The notes beneath the pieces were generated by a model, which saw only the letters and a list, made by a program, of their open reading frames with translations, made no database searches and was not told where the DNA came from. Below, in pieces: positions 1 through 6,320 of a stretch of DNA of 10,108 bases. Every line of letters starts with the position of its first letter. The first letter of the stretch is position 1. The translations under genes and the position numbers were made by a program. This DNA is from JAJISG01 sp964347345. Lineage in GTDB: Archaea > Thermoplasmatota > Thermoplasmata > RBG-16-68-12 > JAJISG01. Location of the stretch: assembly GCA_964347345.1 (NCBI GenBank), contig CAYFYB010000041.1:1-10108 (forward strand), in the 5' to 3' direction.

Positions 1-3000
1 CACCATCGGGGTCAAGGATCTCTATCTTTACCACATCCACCTGGTAGTTGTCCGTGACGCTCACGGAGAAGTCCACTGTCTGGTAGACCTCCTGGGGATC
101 TGGCGTTGCCGAAGGCGTTCCTGGGGTAGGCGGGGTGGTATCTTGGACGAATACATAGACCATGCTCTCCGAGGACCATCCCGCGGCATCCATAACGGTG
201 AGTGTCACGAGATATATCCCTGGGTCGAGGAACTGGAACGAGGGTGTAGCTCCGTATAGAGTCACGTTCGAGCCACCATAGGTGAACGTCCAAGTGTAGT
301 TCACCACCGCAACATTGTCCGTCGAGGCAGTCGCATCCAATTGGACCAAGGCCGGGGTTTCCACTGTTTGATTTGAGCCCGCATCTGCCACTGGTGGGTC
401 GTTATCGACCATGACAATAGTGGCGTTGTACCCGAAGTTGTCTCCATAGTCCTCCGCAAAGACGGCGACTAGGTAGTTCCCACTCGGAACCAATGCGTCG
501 GGCAAAAACATAAGGCTTGTCGTGGGCCACCACGTATCCACCCTGAACGTGACGTTGGTTAGTTGCAGGGTTGTCGAGTTCACCGAGATGACGAATCTGT
601 ATCCGCCAAAGACAGCGGTGGGATCGGAGATATCCAAGGGAGACCCGCTGCTAATGTCTATGATGATATCAAGGGCCCCTGTCACAGCGTTGAACAACGC
701 AACTGAGTCGACGGGGAAAGCCATGGACGAATTGTCGTACTGCCCGTAGATGACATAGTAGGGGGTTCCCATGAAGTCTCCGTATCCGGCCCCCATGTAC
801 TCCTGCGAGATCCCGTCGCCAAGCCACCCGCCTGTGGTGGTCCCGTTCCAGGCCGCTCCCATCTCATAGCTGTCAGGACCTGTCGACCAGAGTTCCAGCA
901 AAAACGTGGGGAAGGGTCCGTCATCCGCCTGCATGAGGTATTGCAGGAGGATGGTGTAGTTGTCTTCGTCTAGGTAGCTCTCCGTATACATCGCCAGGAT
1001 GATCCCAGCGCTTTCCAGGTACTTCTCCACAAGAGTGGCGTTGATTGTGGCCGGGTTGTTAGGTGAGATGCTCGCATCTGGGACAGAGGTGAGATTAGTT
1101 ACGGAGGGTGGAGTCGTATCCACATCAAGGGTGAAGTTAAGCCACATCACCTCTCCATCCGTCAGGCTCACGTTGGCCCAACCAGGACCATGCTGAGGAG
1201 CAGTGACAAGAACGGTTATAGGCGCGGGAACGACCCAAAGTTCGTAGTACCCAGTCTGGTTCGACACCGTCTCCGTCTCCCAATCGACGTAGCCTGAGGC
1301 GTATATCCGGGCGCCGTCGATTGTGTTGCTCAAGGTGTCGTTGACATAGCCGCGGATCAGCGCGGTTTCCAACAGGACCGGATAGAGCTCGACATCCAGG
1401 TATATGGTCTGATTGGCCTGTGTGACCACCGGAATTTGGGTCGCGTAGTAACCACTAGCCTCTACCCTGACCGTAAGGGAGTCGACGATGACATCCAACC
1501 AGGTCTGACCCGACCCATCCGTGGAATTGCCCGTCCACCATTGGAAGGAGGCGTTCCATGCGCTGACCCATGCATCGGCTATTGGATTGCCAGTAAGGTA
1601 GTCAGTTACGTTCACTACGATGCGCGCACTGAGCGGTTCTAGGTAGAAATCGAGGTCGAGGACTTCGTATTCCGCGATCTGGATGTCGCGAGATGTCCAT
1701 GTGTAGCCATTCGCACTCGCATACACCCTCAGATCGCCCGCGATGGTGTTCATACTGTAGTATCCAGAGGAGTCTGTCGATGTACTGTTCCAATATCCAC
1801 TCTGGTTAGTCACTTGTAGAAGTGCCCCGTTTATGGGAGCCAGGGTATCCGCATCGTAGACATATCCTTGAATAACGGAATTCGTGGGGGTCAGAGTGAG
1901 GTTCGCCCATGCTGAACCGCCATCAGCAACGACCACCGTAGTCCAGTTGCTGGCGTAACCCGAGGCCGAGGCCCACACGTCGAACGCACCAGCGGGGGTT
2001 CTCATCTCGTAATAGCCGTTGACATCCGTGGAGGTAGTATTCCAGTAGCCCAATGACCAGTTGGAAACCTGTACAAATGCACCGACGATCGGCATAGACG
2101 TGGAACCGTCGGTCACAAAACCCATGACAGTGGAATTCTGCGGTGGCAAGGGATCCAGGGAGAGGTTTGCCCATGCCGTCCCGCCATCGGCCACCGTCAC
2201 CATTGTCCAATTGTCGAAGTAGCCTGCGGCTGAAGCGCGCACCTGGAGTTCACCCGCGGGGGTGTTCATTTCGTAGTAGCCAGTGGCGTCCGTGTTCGTG
2301 CTATTCCAGTACCCTATTGACCAATTGGATATCTCGACCCACGCGCCGACGATCGGCAGCGACGTAGAGCTGTCATTCACGTATCCCATCACGGTGGAAT
2401 TCTGCGGCGGCACGGGGGTAAGGCCGAGGTCTACCCGCTTGAACTCAAAGGGTGCTATCGAGAATGTGGTGGAGTTCCCTATGTACCCGGCTGCCGAGGC
2501 ATCCAACCAGTAATCCCCTGCAATCAACCACATCTCGTAGTAGCCAGTACCATCCGTGGATGTCTGGTTCCAGTAGAGACCTGTCATTTCATTGGCATTA
2601 ACCATAGCCGAGGGGATCCCCAAGCCCGTGGAGGTGTCATTGACGTAACCGTATACGACGGCGTTGACCTGACCCAGAAGGAAGTCCTGCCTGACTGTCT
2701 GGTTTACGCCTATGAAGAAGGAAGCGTAGTCCGAAGCATAGCCGGGGGAGCTTGCCGCCATCTCGACATTTCCTGAAAAGACGCTGAAGGAGTAGTAACC
2801 TGAAGCATCTGTATAGGTGTAGTTCTGGTAGGTGTTGTTAATCGCTAGTTGGACGAGAGCGTTCTCAATCGGTAGGCCCGTGGAGGTGTCATTCACATAT
2901 CCCCAGATCGTTGAGTCGGCGGGCGGTAGAGGGGTCAAGGAAACGTTGAGCCAGTAGATCGTCCCGCTGCCCACCGTGATGGAGGTTGCCCAGTACCAGT

Positions 3001-3562
3001 AACCATCCACCGAATCGGTGAAGACCTCAAGGTCTCCGGCAATGACGTCCATCTCGTAGTAGCCCGTGACTGCATCCATCCACGAGAAGTTGGCATACCC
3101 CTGTGTCATTTCAACCCCGACCATCCTGCCCCAGGTAACCGGATCGCCGGTAGTCGTGTCGTTGACGAATCCTCTAATGTTTGCGTCCCTCGGGGGGGCG
3201 GGAGTCAGGGTCACATTGATCCACAGGGTTTGCCCAGAGCCGATGGAGAAGGGCTGGAAGTAGAGGTAGTGAGCGCCGGTCACAACCACGAGAGTGTAGC
3301 TGCCAGCTGCCAGCCACATGTCGTACTCTCCCGTTGAGTTGGTGTATGTCTCGTTCACCAGTGCGCCAGCTTCCACTCTCATTAGAGCACCGGCGACTGG
3401 GAGGCCTGTCATGATGTCGGTGACTTCCCCCAGGATAAGGGCGTCCTGAGGTGGCGGGGCCTTCGCCAAAGGCATGGAGAAGGCAAAAACCCCTAACATC
3501 AGGAGGGCGGCAAACCAGAGCGCATATACCCGGCCGCGATTGCGGCCACTGTTTCGCGACAT
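1..3562 (-). CDS. Large secreted acidic surface protein with nine carboxypeptidase-regulatory-like repeats and a PKD domain (3' end outside window)
   Basis: The frame is open from an ATG at 3562 to the window edge: 1187 residues with no stop, so the C-terminus is missing. Residues 1-35 look like a Sec signal peptide: an Arg-rich start, a hydrophobic stretch at about 12-30, then PLAKA. Nine repeats of 83-89 residues follow (about 41-815). Each has a G-Y-V-N-D-T-S-T-G-like strand, a T-D-x-x-G-Y-Y-E-M turn and A-S-A-x-G-Y, typical of carboxypeptidase-regulatory-like beta-sandwich domains. Residues 816-1055 are unassigned, 1056-1142 are a PKD domain (DPPVADAGSNQTV), and a further Ig-like domain begins near 1143. 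I count about 45 N-x-S/T sequons, no cysteine, four lysines and about 120 Asp/Glu. By inference it is a glycosylated cell-surface or exported protein; a ligand or adhesion role cannot be read. An in-frame ATG at 3577 is possible, but GGGATGTGA four bases before 3562 resembles a Shine-Dalgarno site. Confidence 0.9.
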   Translation of the reverse strand, partial: MSRNSGRNRGRVYALWFAALLMLGVFAFSMPLAKAPPPQDALILGEVTDIMTGLPVAGALMRVEAGALVNETYTNSTGEYDMWLAAGSYTLVVVTGAHYLYFQPFSIGSGQTLWINVTLTPAPPRDANIRGFVNDTTTGDPVTWGRMVGVEMTQGYANFSWMDAVTGYYEMDVIAGDLEVFTDSVDGYWYWATSITVGSGTIYWLNVSLTPLPPADSTIWGYVNDTSTGLPIENALVQLAINNTYQNYTYTDASGYYSFSVFSGNVEMAASSPGYASDYASFFIGVNQTVRQDFLLGQVNAVVYGYVNDTSTGLGIPSAMVNANEMTGLYWNQTSTDGTGYYEMWLIAGDYWLDASAAGYIGNSTTFSIAPFEFKRVDLGLTPVPPQNSTVMGYVNDSSTSLPIVGAWVEISNWSIGYWNSTNTDATGYYEMNTPAGELQVRASAAGYFDNWTMVTVADGGTAWANLSLDPLPPQNSTVMGFVTDGSTSMPIVGAFVQVSNWSLGYWNTTSTDVNGYYEMRTPAGAFDVWASASGYASNWTTVVVADGGSAWANLTLTPTNSVIQGYVYDADTLAPINGALLQVTNQSGYWNSTSTDSSGYYSMNTIAGDLRVYASANGYTWTSRDIQIAEYEVLDLDFYLEPLSARIVVNVTDYLTGNPIADAWVSAWNASFQWWTGNSTDGSGQTWLDVIVDSLTVRVEASGYYATQIPVVTQANQTIYLDVELYPVLLETALIRGYVNDTLSNTIDGARIYASGYVDWETETVSNQTGYYELWVVPAPITVLVTAPQHGPGWANVSLTDGEVMWLNFTLDVDTTPPSVTNLTSVPDASISPNNPATINATLVEKYLESAGIILAMYTESYLDEDNYTILLQYLMQADDGPFPTFLLELWSTGPDSYEMGAAWNGTTTGGWLGDGISQEYMGAGYGDFMGTPYYVIYGQYDNSSMAFPVDSVALFNAVTGALDIIIDISSGSPLDISDPTAVFGGYRFVISVNSTTLQLTNVTFRVDTWWPTTSLMFLPDALVPSGNYLVAVFAEDYGDNFGYNATIVMVDNDPPVADAGSNQTVETPALVQLDATASTDNVAVVNYTWTFTYGGSNVTLYGATPSFQFLDPGIYLVTLTVMDAAGWSSESMVYVFVQDTTPPTPGTPSATPDPQEVYQTVDFSVSVTDNYQVDVVKIEILDPDG
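137..397 (-). other. PKD domain coding segment
   Basis: Residues 1056-1142 of the surface protein begin DPPVADAG and continue with N-Q-T-V, L-D-A-T-A-S-T-D and Y-T-W-T-F. They end in P-G-I-Y-L-V-T-L-T-V-M-D-A-A-G, the classic order of PKD strand motifs. PKD domains are extracellular beta-sandwich modules common in archaeal surface proteins and secreted enzymes. The next domain opens with TTPPTPGTPSATP. Confidence 0.88.
1118..3442 (-). repeat. Array of nine carboxypeptidase-regulatory-like protein repeats
   Basis: This span encodes residues 41-815 of the surface protein. Units begin near residues 41, 127, 216, 299, 387, 475, 560, 644 and 732, each opening with a strand such as TVMGYVND or LIRGYVND. 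Most units are clearly diverged from one another. The eighth (ARIVVNVTDYLTGNPI) and ninth are the least typical. Units are joined by short L-T-P-x-P-P linkers without long spacers, suggesting a rod or stalk; that shape is inference from repeat geometry. Confidence 0.85.
1883..2410 (-). repeat. Two adjacent 264-bp tandem units inside the surface protein gene
   Basis: Residues 385-472 and 473-560 are two consecutive 88-residue units with the same length and no gaps when aligned. They share 62 of 88 residues by my count (about 70%), far more than the other units share with each other. Both begin PPQNSTVMG and share the A-W-A-N-L element near the end. The pair looks like the most recent duplication in the array. 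Confidence 0.85.
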
Positions 3563-3613
3563 TGCGTCACATCCCATCTGTGTGCGACAAGGTCAATCGC
3601 GGGAATGGGTGAG

Positions 3614-3629
3614 CATACTTAAAACTTCC
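3614..3629 (-). promoter_or_regulatory. TATA-like promoter of the surface protein gene
   Basis: Read on the minus strand, GGAAG (BRE-like) is followed by TTTTAAGTAT. The box centre is near 3620, predicting a transcript start near 3593. This gives a leader of about 30 bases to ATG 3562, enough for the GGGATGTGA ribosome-binding site, or about 16 bases to ATG 3577. Confidence 0.5.
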
Positions 3630-3910
3630 TAACTGGATTATCATCTACTGGTACCTAGATTGACAAAACGCTGTAATATTTTGCCTCTAGGACCCATAGG
3701 AAGAATCGACCGGATGCTTCGTAACGATTTCACCATGTTCGAGTATCGCAAGAGTATCTCAAGTTGTCTTGCGACCTTCGCGCTGATCAGGAGGACACAA
3801 CGCTCCACCTTAGATGGCTGACCGCTCCGACATACTGTAGCCAAGTGACGACCCAAGGCTTGGTGCATGCTATCGGAAGAGCCCTTTCCAAGGCCCGGGA
3901 AATGGCGACT
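3630..3910. other. Gene-poor intergenic stretch with lower G+C and a possible decayed reading frame
   Basis: The segment 3651-3760 is about 45% G+C by my count, clearly below the flanking genes. On the minus strand a frame runs through it but continues antisense into the PAP2 gene, so it is not convincing as a gene. A neighbouring minus frame gives the protein-like stretch LAILEHGEIVTKHPVD before a stop. The other frame then gives RGKILQRFVNLGTSR, as if one frame had shifted. I do not recognise either piece. It could be a pseudogene remnant or plain spacer. Confidence 0.3.
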
Positions 3911-3913
3911 GCA

Positions 3914-3928
3914 GGAAATTCTTAAGGG
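3914..3928 (+). promoter_or_regulatory. BRE/TATA promoter of the PAP2 gene
   Basis: GGAAA (3914-3918) is followed by TTCTTAAGG (3919-3927), with its centre about 27 bases before ATG 3951. That spacing places the transcript start at or next to the ATG. No Shine-Dalgarno sequence is visible, so the mRNA is probably leaderless. Confidence 0.55.
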
Positions 3929-3950
3929 ATTTGCCCCCCTTCCGTAGCCG

Positions 3951-4826
3951 ATGGAGGATTTGCTCTTCTCGGAGGGACCGATCCGGGCCCTGCAGAGCTT
4001 CCTCTCTCCCCTCTTGGACGGCTTCTTCCTTATAGTAACCAACGCTGGAGTCAGCGTCATCCTCCTTACCCTATCGCTGATCATCTACTGGTTGGCGGAT
4101 AAGCGCCTCGGGCTCTTTCTCGGACTCCTCGCCCTCTCAAGCGCAGCCCTCAACGGCTTCCTCAAGGACCTCTTCCAGATGCCCCGCCCGCCTTCCTATC
4201 TCCAGAAGGGTCCGGCCTATGGATACGGCTTCCCAAGCGGGCATGCCCAGCTGTCAACATCCTTCTGGTCTGCTACTGCCCTGAGCAGGCGGGGGGCGTG
4301 GGTCGTTGTCGCACCCCTCATCATCGCGCTGGTGGCTCTCTCGCGAGTATACCTGGGCGTTCACTATGTGGGCGACGTCTTGGGGGGCATTGCCTTCGGG
4401 ATGAGTATATCCCTCGCGGGCCTCGTTGCCTATAAAGTAGGTTTCTGGGGGGGCCTTGACATGAGATACAAGCTGCTCCTAGCAGTCCTCCTCCCGTCCC
4501 TCCCCATGGCCGCTTTGTCTCTGATGGGGCAGAACGTCGTAATGATATGGGGATTGCTGCTGGGGATAGCGGTGGGGTACGTGCTCGAGGAGGAGTGGAT
4601 AGGCCTAGGGCGGCCCCAAAGGGTTGGTGCTGTGTCCATAAGGCTGGCGAGCGGGTTGCCGTCCATGGCCGTCCTCTACGGTGTCAGCCTGTTCCTTTCG
4701 GCACCTCTCGATCTGTTCCTGATTCACCTCGCCCTGGGCTTGGTGGCCACCCTGCTTCTGCCATGGGTATTTTCCCGACTGGAATCCTCCCTCATAAAAG
4801 GAAGGGCTGAGAAGGAGCAGGGTTGA
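3951..4826 (+). CDS. PAP2-family membrane phosphatase
   Basis: This 291-residue integral membrane protein carries the complete PAP2 (type 2 phosphatidic acid phosphatase) signature. K72-x6-R79-P80 lies in LKDLFQMPRP, P95-S-G-H98 carries the catalytic acid histidine, and S131-R132-x5-H138-x3-D142 carries the nucleophile histidine. Hydrophobic helices lie at about 22-47, 52-70, 99-110, 115-133, 140-160, 173-190, 196-211 and 235-275. About 120 residues of extra membrane segments follow the catalytic core, more than in minimal family members. Family members remove phosphate from lipid phosphates or isoprenyl diphosphates such as recycled dolichyl or undecaprenyl carriers. The substrate here cannot be read, although a carrier-lipid role would suit a cell with heavily glycosylated surface proteins. 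The gene appears monocistronic; ATG 3951 fits a leaderless start. Confidence 0.93.
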   Translation: MEDLLFSEGPIRALQSFLSPLLDGFFLIVTNAGVSVILLTLSLIIYWLADKRLGLFLGLLALSSAALNGFLKDLFQMPRPPSYLQKGPAYGYGFPSGHAQLSTSFWSATALSRRGAWVVVAPLIIALVALSRVYLGVHYVGDVLGGIAFGMSISLAGLVAYKVGFWGGLDMRYKLLLAVLLPSLPMAALSLMGQNVVMIWGLLLGIAVGYVLEEEWIGLGRPQRVGAVSIRLASGLPSMAVLYGVSLFLSAPLDLFLIHLALGLVATLLLPWVFSRLESSLIKGRAEKEQG

Positions 4827-4923
4827 GAGTCCTCACACTTCGTGGGGCAGTTTGGTTCTGAAGAAAGGCCCACCCTGCCCTTACTCCCTTTGCAGCCGAG
4901 TTCTCAGCCTACAGTAGTCCAGA

Positions 4924-5097
4924 CTACTTGACCTCGATGCGCTTCAGGCTCGCTCCCTTCTTCCCCTTCACCTGATCTATGCGAGCCTGCACCAGGGACT
5001 TCATGGCTTCAAGGAACTCGATCCTGGCCTTCCTCATGTGGTCGAGGAAGTCGTCAAGCTTGGGCACAACGTCGGGGACGCTTATCTTGATCTCCAT
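4924..5097 (-). CDS. Small conserved-looking archaeal protein of 57 residues, function unknown
   Basis: ATG at 5097 reads MEIKISVPDVVPKLDDF and ends ASLKRIEVK at a TAG (4924-4926), 57 residues. A short beta strand (2-7) is followed by a long amphipathic, charged helix at about 12-45 (FLDHMRKARIEFLEAMKSL). A Lys-rich linker (GKKGAS) and a final strand (LKRIEVK) close it. There is no signal peptide, membrane segment or cysteine, so it should be cytosolic. The regular charge pattern and Lys/Arg/Glu balance look like a real protein. I recall similar small helical hypothetical proteins in euryarchaea but cannot name the family. It is convergent with PAP2 (97 bases apart) and divergent from the metal transporter operon. 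A partial ribosome-binding site, AAGGGATC, lies just upstream. Confidence 0.75.
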   Translation of the reverse strand: MEIKISVPDVVPKLDDFLDHMRKARIEFLEAMKSLVQARIDQVKGKKGASLKRIEVK

Positions 5098-5142
5098 CCA
5101 GATCCCTTCTTACCTCGCTCTTGTTTCGAGTAGGATATTCGT

Positions 5143-5153
5143 GGTCTTAAAGT
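5143..5153 (-). promoter_or_regulatory. TATA-like promoter of the 57-residue protein gene
   Basis: The minus strand reads GACTTTAAGAC with its centre near 5148, about 50 bases before ATG 5097. The predicted transcript start near 5122 leaves a leader of about 25 bases containing AAGGGATC. A second candidate, GAATATCC (about 5134-5141), is closer but less TATA-like. Confidence 0.35.
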
Positions 5154-5185
5154 CTCCCCTCCCAGGCATCTCGGGGTATCCCGCG

Positions 5186-5203
5186 GGGAAACTGCTTTAT
5201 AGG
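5186..5203 (+). promoter_or_regulatory. BRE/TATA promoter of the cobalt/nickel transporter operon
   Basis: GGGAAACTG is followed by CTTTATAGG, with TTTATA at 5196-5201; this is the best TATA box in the window. It predicts a transcript start near 5224-5226 and a leader of about 29 bases before the TTG start of cbiM. Confidence 0.6.
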
Positions 5204-5208
5204 GCCTC

Positions 5209-5238
5209 GTGTTACTTTTTCCGTAAGGGTGTTATCAC
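5209..5238. promoter_or_regulatory. Candidate operator: GTGTTA direct repeat around the cbiM transcript start
   Basis: GTGTTA occurs at 5209-5214 and again at 5229-5234, exactly 20 bases (about two helical turns) apart. The two copies flank the predicted transcript start. The second copy sits in GTGTTATCAC, whose three outer bases on each side are palindromic. A TTAC/GTAA inverted pair also lies at 5212-5226. A metal-responsive repressor would be the obvious reader, but no known NikR-type consensus is matched and the repeats are short. Confidence 0.25.
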
Positions 5239-5253
5239 AACAAGGGGACCTCC

Positions 5254-5916
5254 TTGCACATCTCTGACGGCCTCCTCTCGCCCCTTTGGGTCCTGCTCTG
5301 GTTCATCCTATCCGGAGCCTTCATGGCGATCGGACTCCACGTGGTTCGCCGCCGTTCCGAGGCCCATCCCACGTACCTACCCATGCTGGGGGTCATGGGC
5401 GCCGCTATAACCGTCATCAGTGTCTGGCACATCCCCGTGCCGGTGACGGGTTCTTCCTCCCATCCCGTCGGCACCCCGATGGCGGCCATCCTGGTGGGTC
5501 CCTTCGCCTCCATCGTCCTCACCGTGGTGGCCCTCCTCATCCACCTGTTCCTGGCCCACGGGGGCATCACGACCCTGGGGGCGAACACCTTCTCCATGGG
5601 CGTCGTCGGCAGCTTGGTGGGCTACGCCGTCTTCCGTGTCGCCAGGCGGTTCAGAGCAGGCTTCTGGCTGGCAGCGGGTCTAGCGGGCCTAGTGGGCGAT
5701 GTCGCCGTCTACGCCACTACGGCCCTGCAGCTGGCCCTCGCCCTCTTTCCCGGGTCCGTGCTCCAGCACTTCATCATATTCTTCCTCGGGTTCGGCCCGA
5801 CGCAGATACCCCTGGCGGCCATGGAGTTCCTCTTCACGGGCGCGGTAATCAATCACATCATGAAGGTGAGGCCCGACATAGCCAGGGCCTTGGGGAGGAG
5901 GGTCCATGAGGCTTGA
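5254..5916 (+). CDS. cbiM: CbiM-type substrate-binding membrane subunit of a cobalt/nickel ECF transporter
   Basis: This 220-residue polytopic membrane protein is the ion-binding (S) component. The N-terminus is MHISDGLLSP, the family hallmark. In NikM/CbiM structures the amino group of Met1, His2 and a loop histidine coordinate the metal, and here that loop residue is His70 in GSSSHPVGTP. The conserved AHGGITTLGANTFSMG (101-116) is also present, as is a late Glu191 helix. The start must be the TTG at 5254: no ATG stands there, and only this start puts His at position 2. AAGGGGA lies upstream as a weak ribosome-binding site. It is the first gene of the operon and overlaps the next gene by 11 bases. 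Cobalt versus nickel cannot be decided from this sequence; the CbiN-like partner favours a CbiMNQO layout. Confidence 0.95.
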   Translation: MHISDGLLSPLWVLLWFILSGAFMAIGLHVVRRRSEAHPTYLPMLGVMGAAITVISVWHIPVPVTGSSSHPVGTPMAAILVGPFASIVLTVVALLIHLFLAHGGITTLGANTFSMGVVGSLVGYAVFRVARRFRAGFWLAAGLAGLVGDVAVYATTALQLALALFPGSVLQHFIIFFLGFGPTQIPLAAMEFLFTGAVINHIMKVRPDIARALGRRVHEA

Positions 5917-6193
5917 TCCGCTGGAGCGGAAGGTCCTCATGGTGATGGCTGCAGTCTGTTCCCTCATCCTCGCCTTATCTTTCGCCGCCTTCTCCCTTGG
6001 CCAGTCTTTGGGAGGGACGGACGAGAAGGTGGAGGGTGGGGCAGCCGAGGCCGCGGGGGCGACCGCTCACACCCCTGTAGGACTGCCCCCGTGGGGGGAA
6101 CCCCTCCTCTTTCTGCTGATATCCAGCCTGGCAGGCCTCGGGGCCGGCTATCTCCTACCCGATGCCCTGGAGAGGAGGCATGAGCATGCTTGA
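5906..6193 (+). CDS. cbiN: CbiN-like accessory subunit of the cobalt/nickel transporter
   Basis: This 95-residue protein has two membrane helices (about 9-31 and 65-84) joined by an extracytoplasmic loop. CbiN has the same topology and length; it assists metal loading of CbiM. The loop opens GGTDEKVE, close to the G-(S/T)-D-x-x-x-E of bacterial CbiN. The second helix is approached by PPWGEPLLFLL, resembling the W..P..GE..SLLF region. The loop centre is Ala/Gly-rich (GGAAEAAGATA), and the tail RRHEHA carries two histidines that might touch metal (inference). A strong ribosome-binding site (GGGGAGGAGG, 5892-5901) lies before ATG 5906, which sits inside the end of cbiM. The match is by position and short motifs; an unrelated small membrane subunit is the alternative. 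Confidence 0.72.
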   Translation: MRLDPLERKVLMVMAAVCSLILALSFAAFSLGQSLGGTDEKVEGGAAEAAGATAHTPVGLPPWGEPLLFLLISSLAGLGAGYLLPDALERRHEHA

Positions 6194-6320
6194 GGCCTTT
6201 ATCAGCTTCTTGGAGTACCTCTACCTGGAAGCGGAGCCTCTGACCGGCCTCCTCACCACCATCGGCTTCCTCACCTTCCTCGTCCTCGGGAGGAGGCTCC
6301 GGCTCAGGAGGAAATCATGA
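6186..6320 (+). CDS. Small single-helix membrane protein inside the metal transporter operon
   Basis: This 44-residue frame lies between the CbiN-like gene and cbiQ. It has an acidic, aromatic N-terminal part (FISFLEYLYLEAEP), one hydrophobic helix at about 18-35 and a strongly basic tail (GRRLRLRRKS). By the positive-inside rule the tail should face the cytoplasm. ATG 6186 is preferred because AGGAGG (6173-6178) sits seven bases upstream; ATG 6180 would leave one base. The stop overlaps the cbiQ start as ATGA (6317-6320), and the start overlaps the upstream gene by 8 bases, so it is tightly embedded in the operon. I do not recognise the family. It may be an extra transporter subunit alongside CbiN. 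Confidence 0.7.
   Translation: MLEAFISFLEYLYLEAEPLTGLLTTIGFLTFLVLGRRLRLRRKS

Noticed and set aside
3560..3577. Alternative start ATG 3577 for the surface protein (MGCDAM...)
   Set aside because: It has no ribosome-binding site and would put a cysteine before the signal peptide, whereas ATG 3562 has GGGATGTGA four bases upstream; it remains possible.
3886..3904. Short inverted repeat TTTCC/GGAAA upstream of the PAP2 promoter
   Set aside because: Five-base arms only, no T tract and no partner site; not enough to call a terminator or operator.
3641..4084. 147-residue minus-strand frame spanning the intergenic gap and the start of the PAP2 gene
   Set aside because: Its first half is antisense to the well-supported PAP2 coding sequence and it has no convincing start signal; only the intergenic part was kept, as a possible relic.
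3640..4092. 13-base repeat ATCATCTACTGGT at 3640-3652 and 4080-4092
   Set aside because: One copy lies inside PAP2 coding sequence, there is no flanking mobile element, and a single short pair gives no support for an attachment site.
4827..4923. Possible bidirectional terminator between PAP2 and the 57-residue gene
   Set aside because: No T-rich run or stable stem is visible on either strand.
5286..5909. 207-residue plus-strand frame in cbiM
   Set aside because: Pro/His/Gly/Arg-rich shadow of cbiM in another frame, typical of high-G+C coding sequence.
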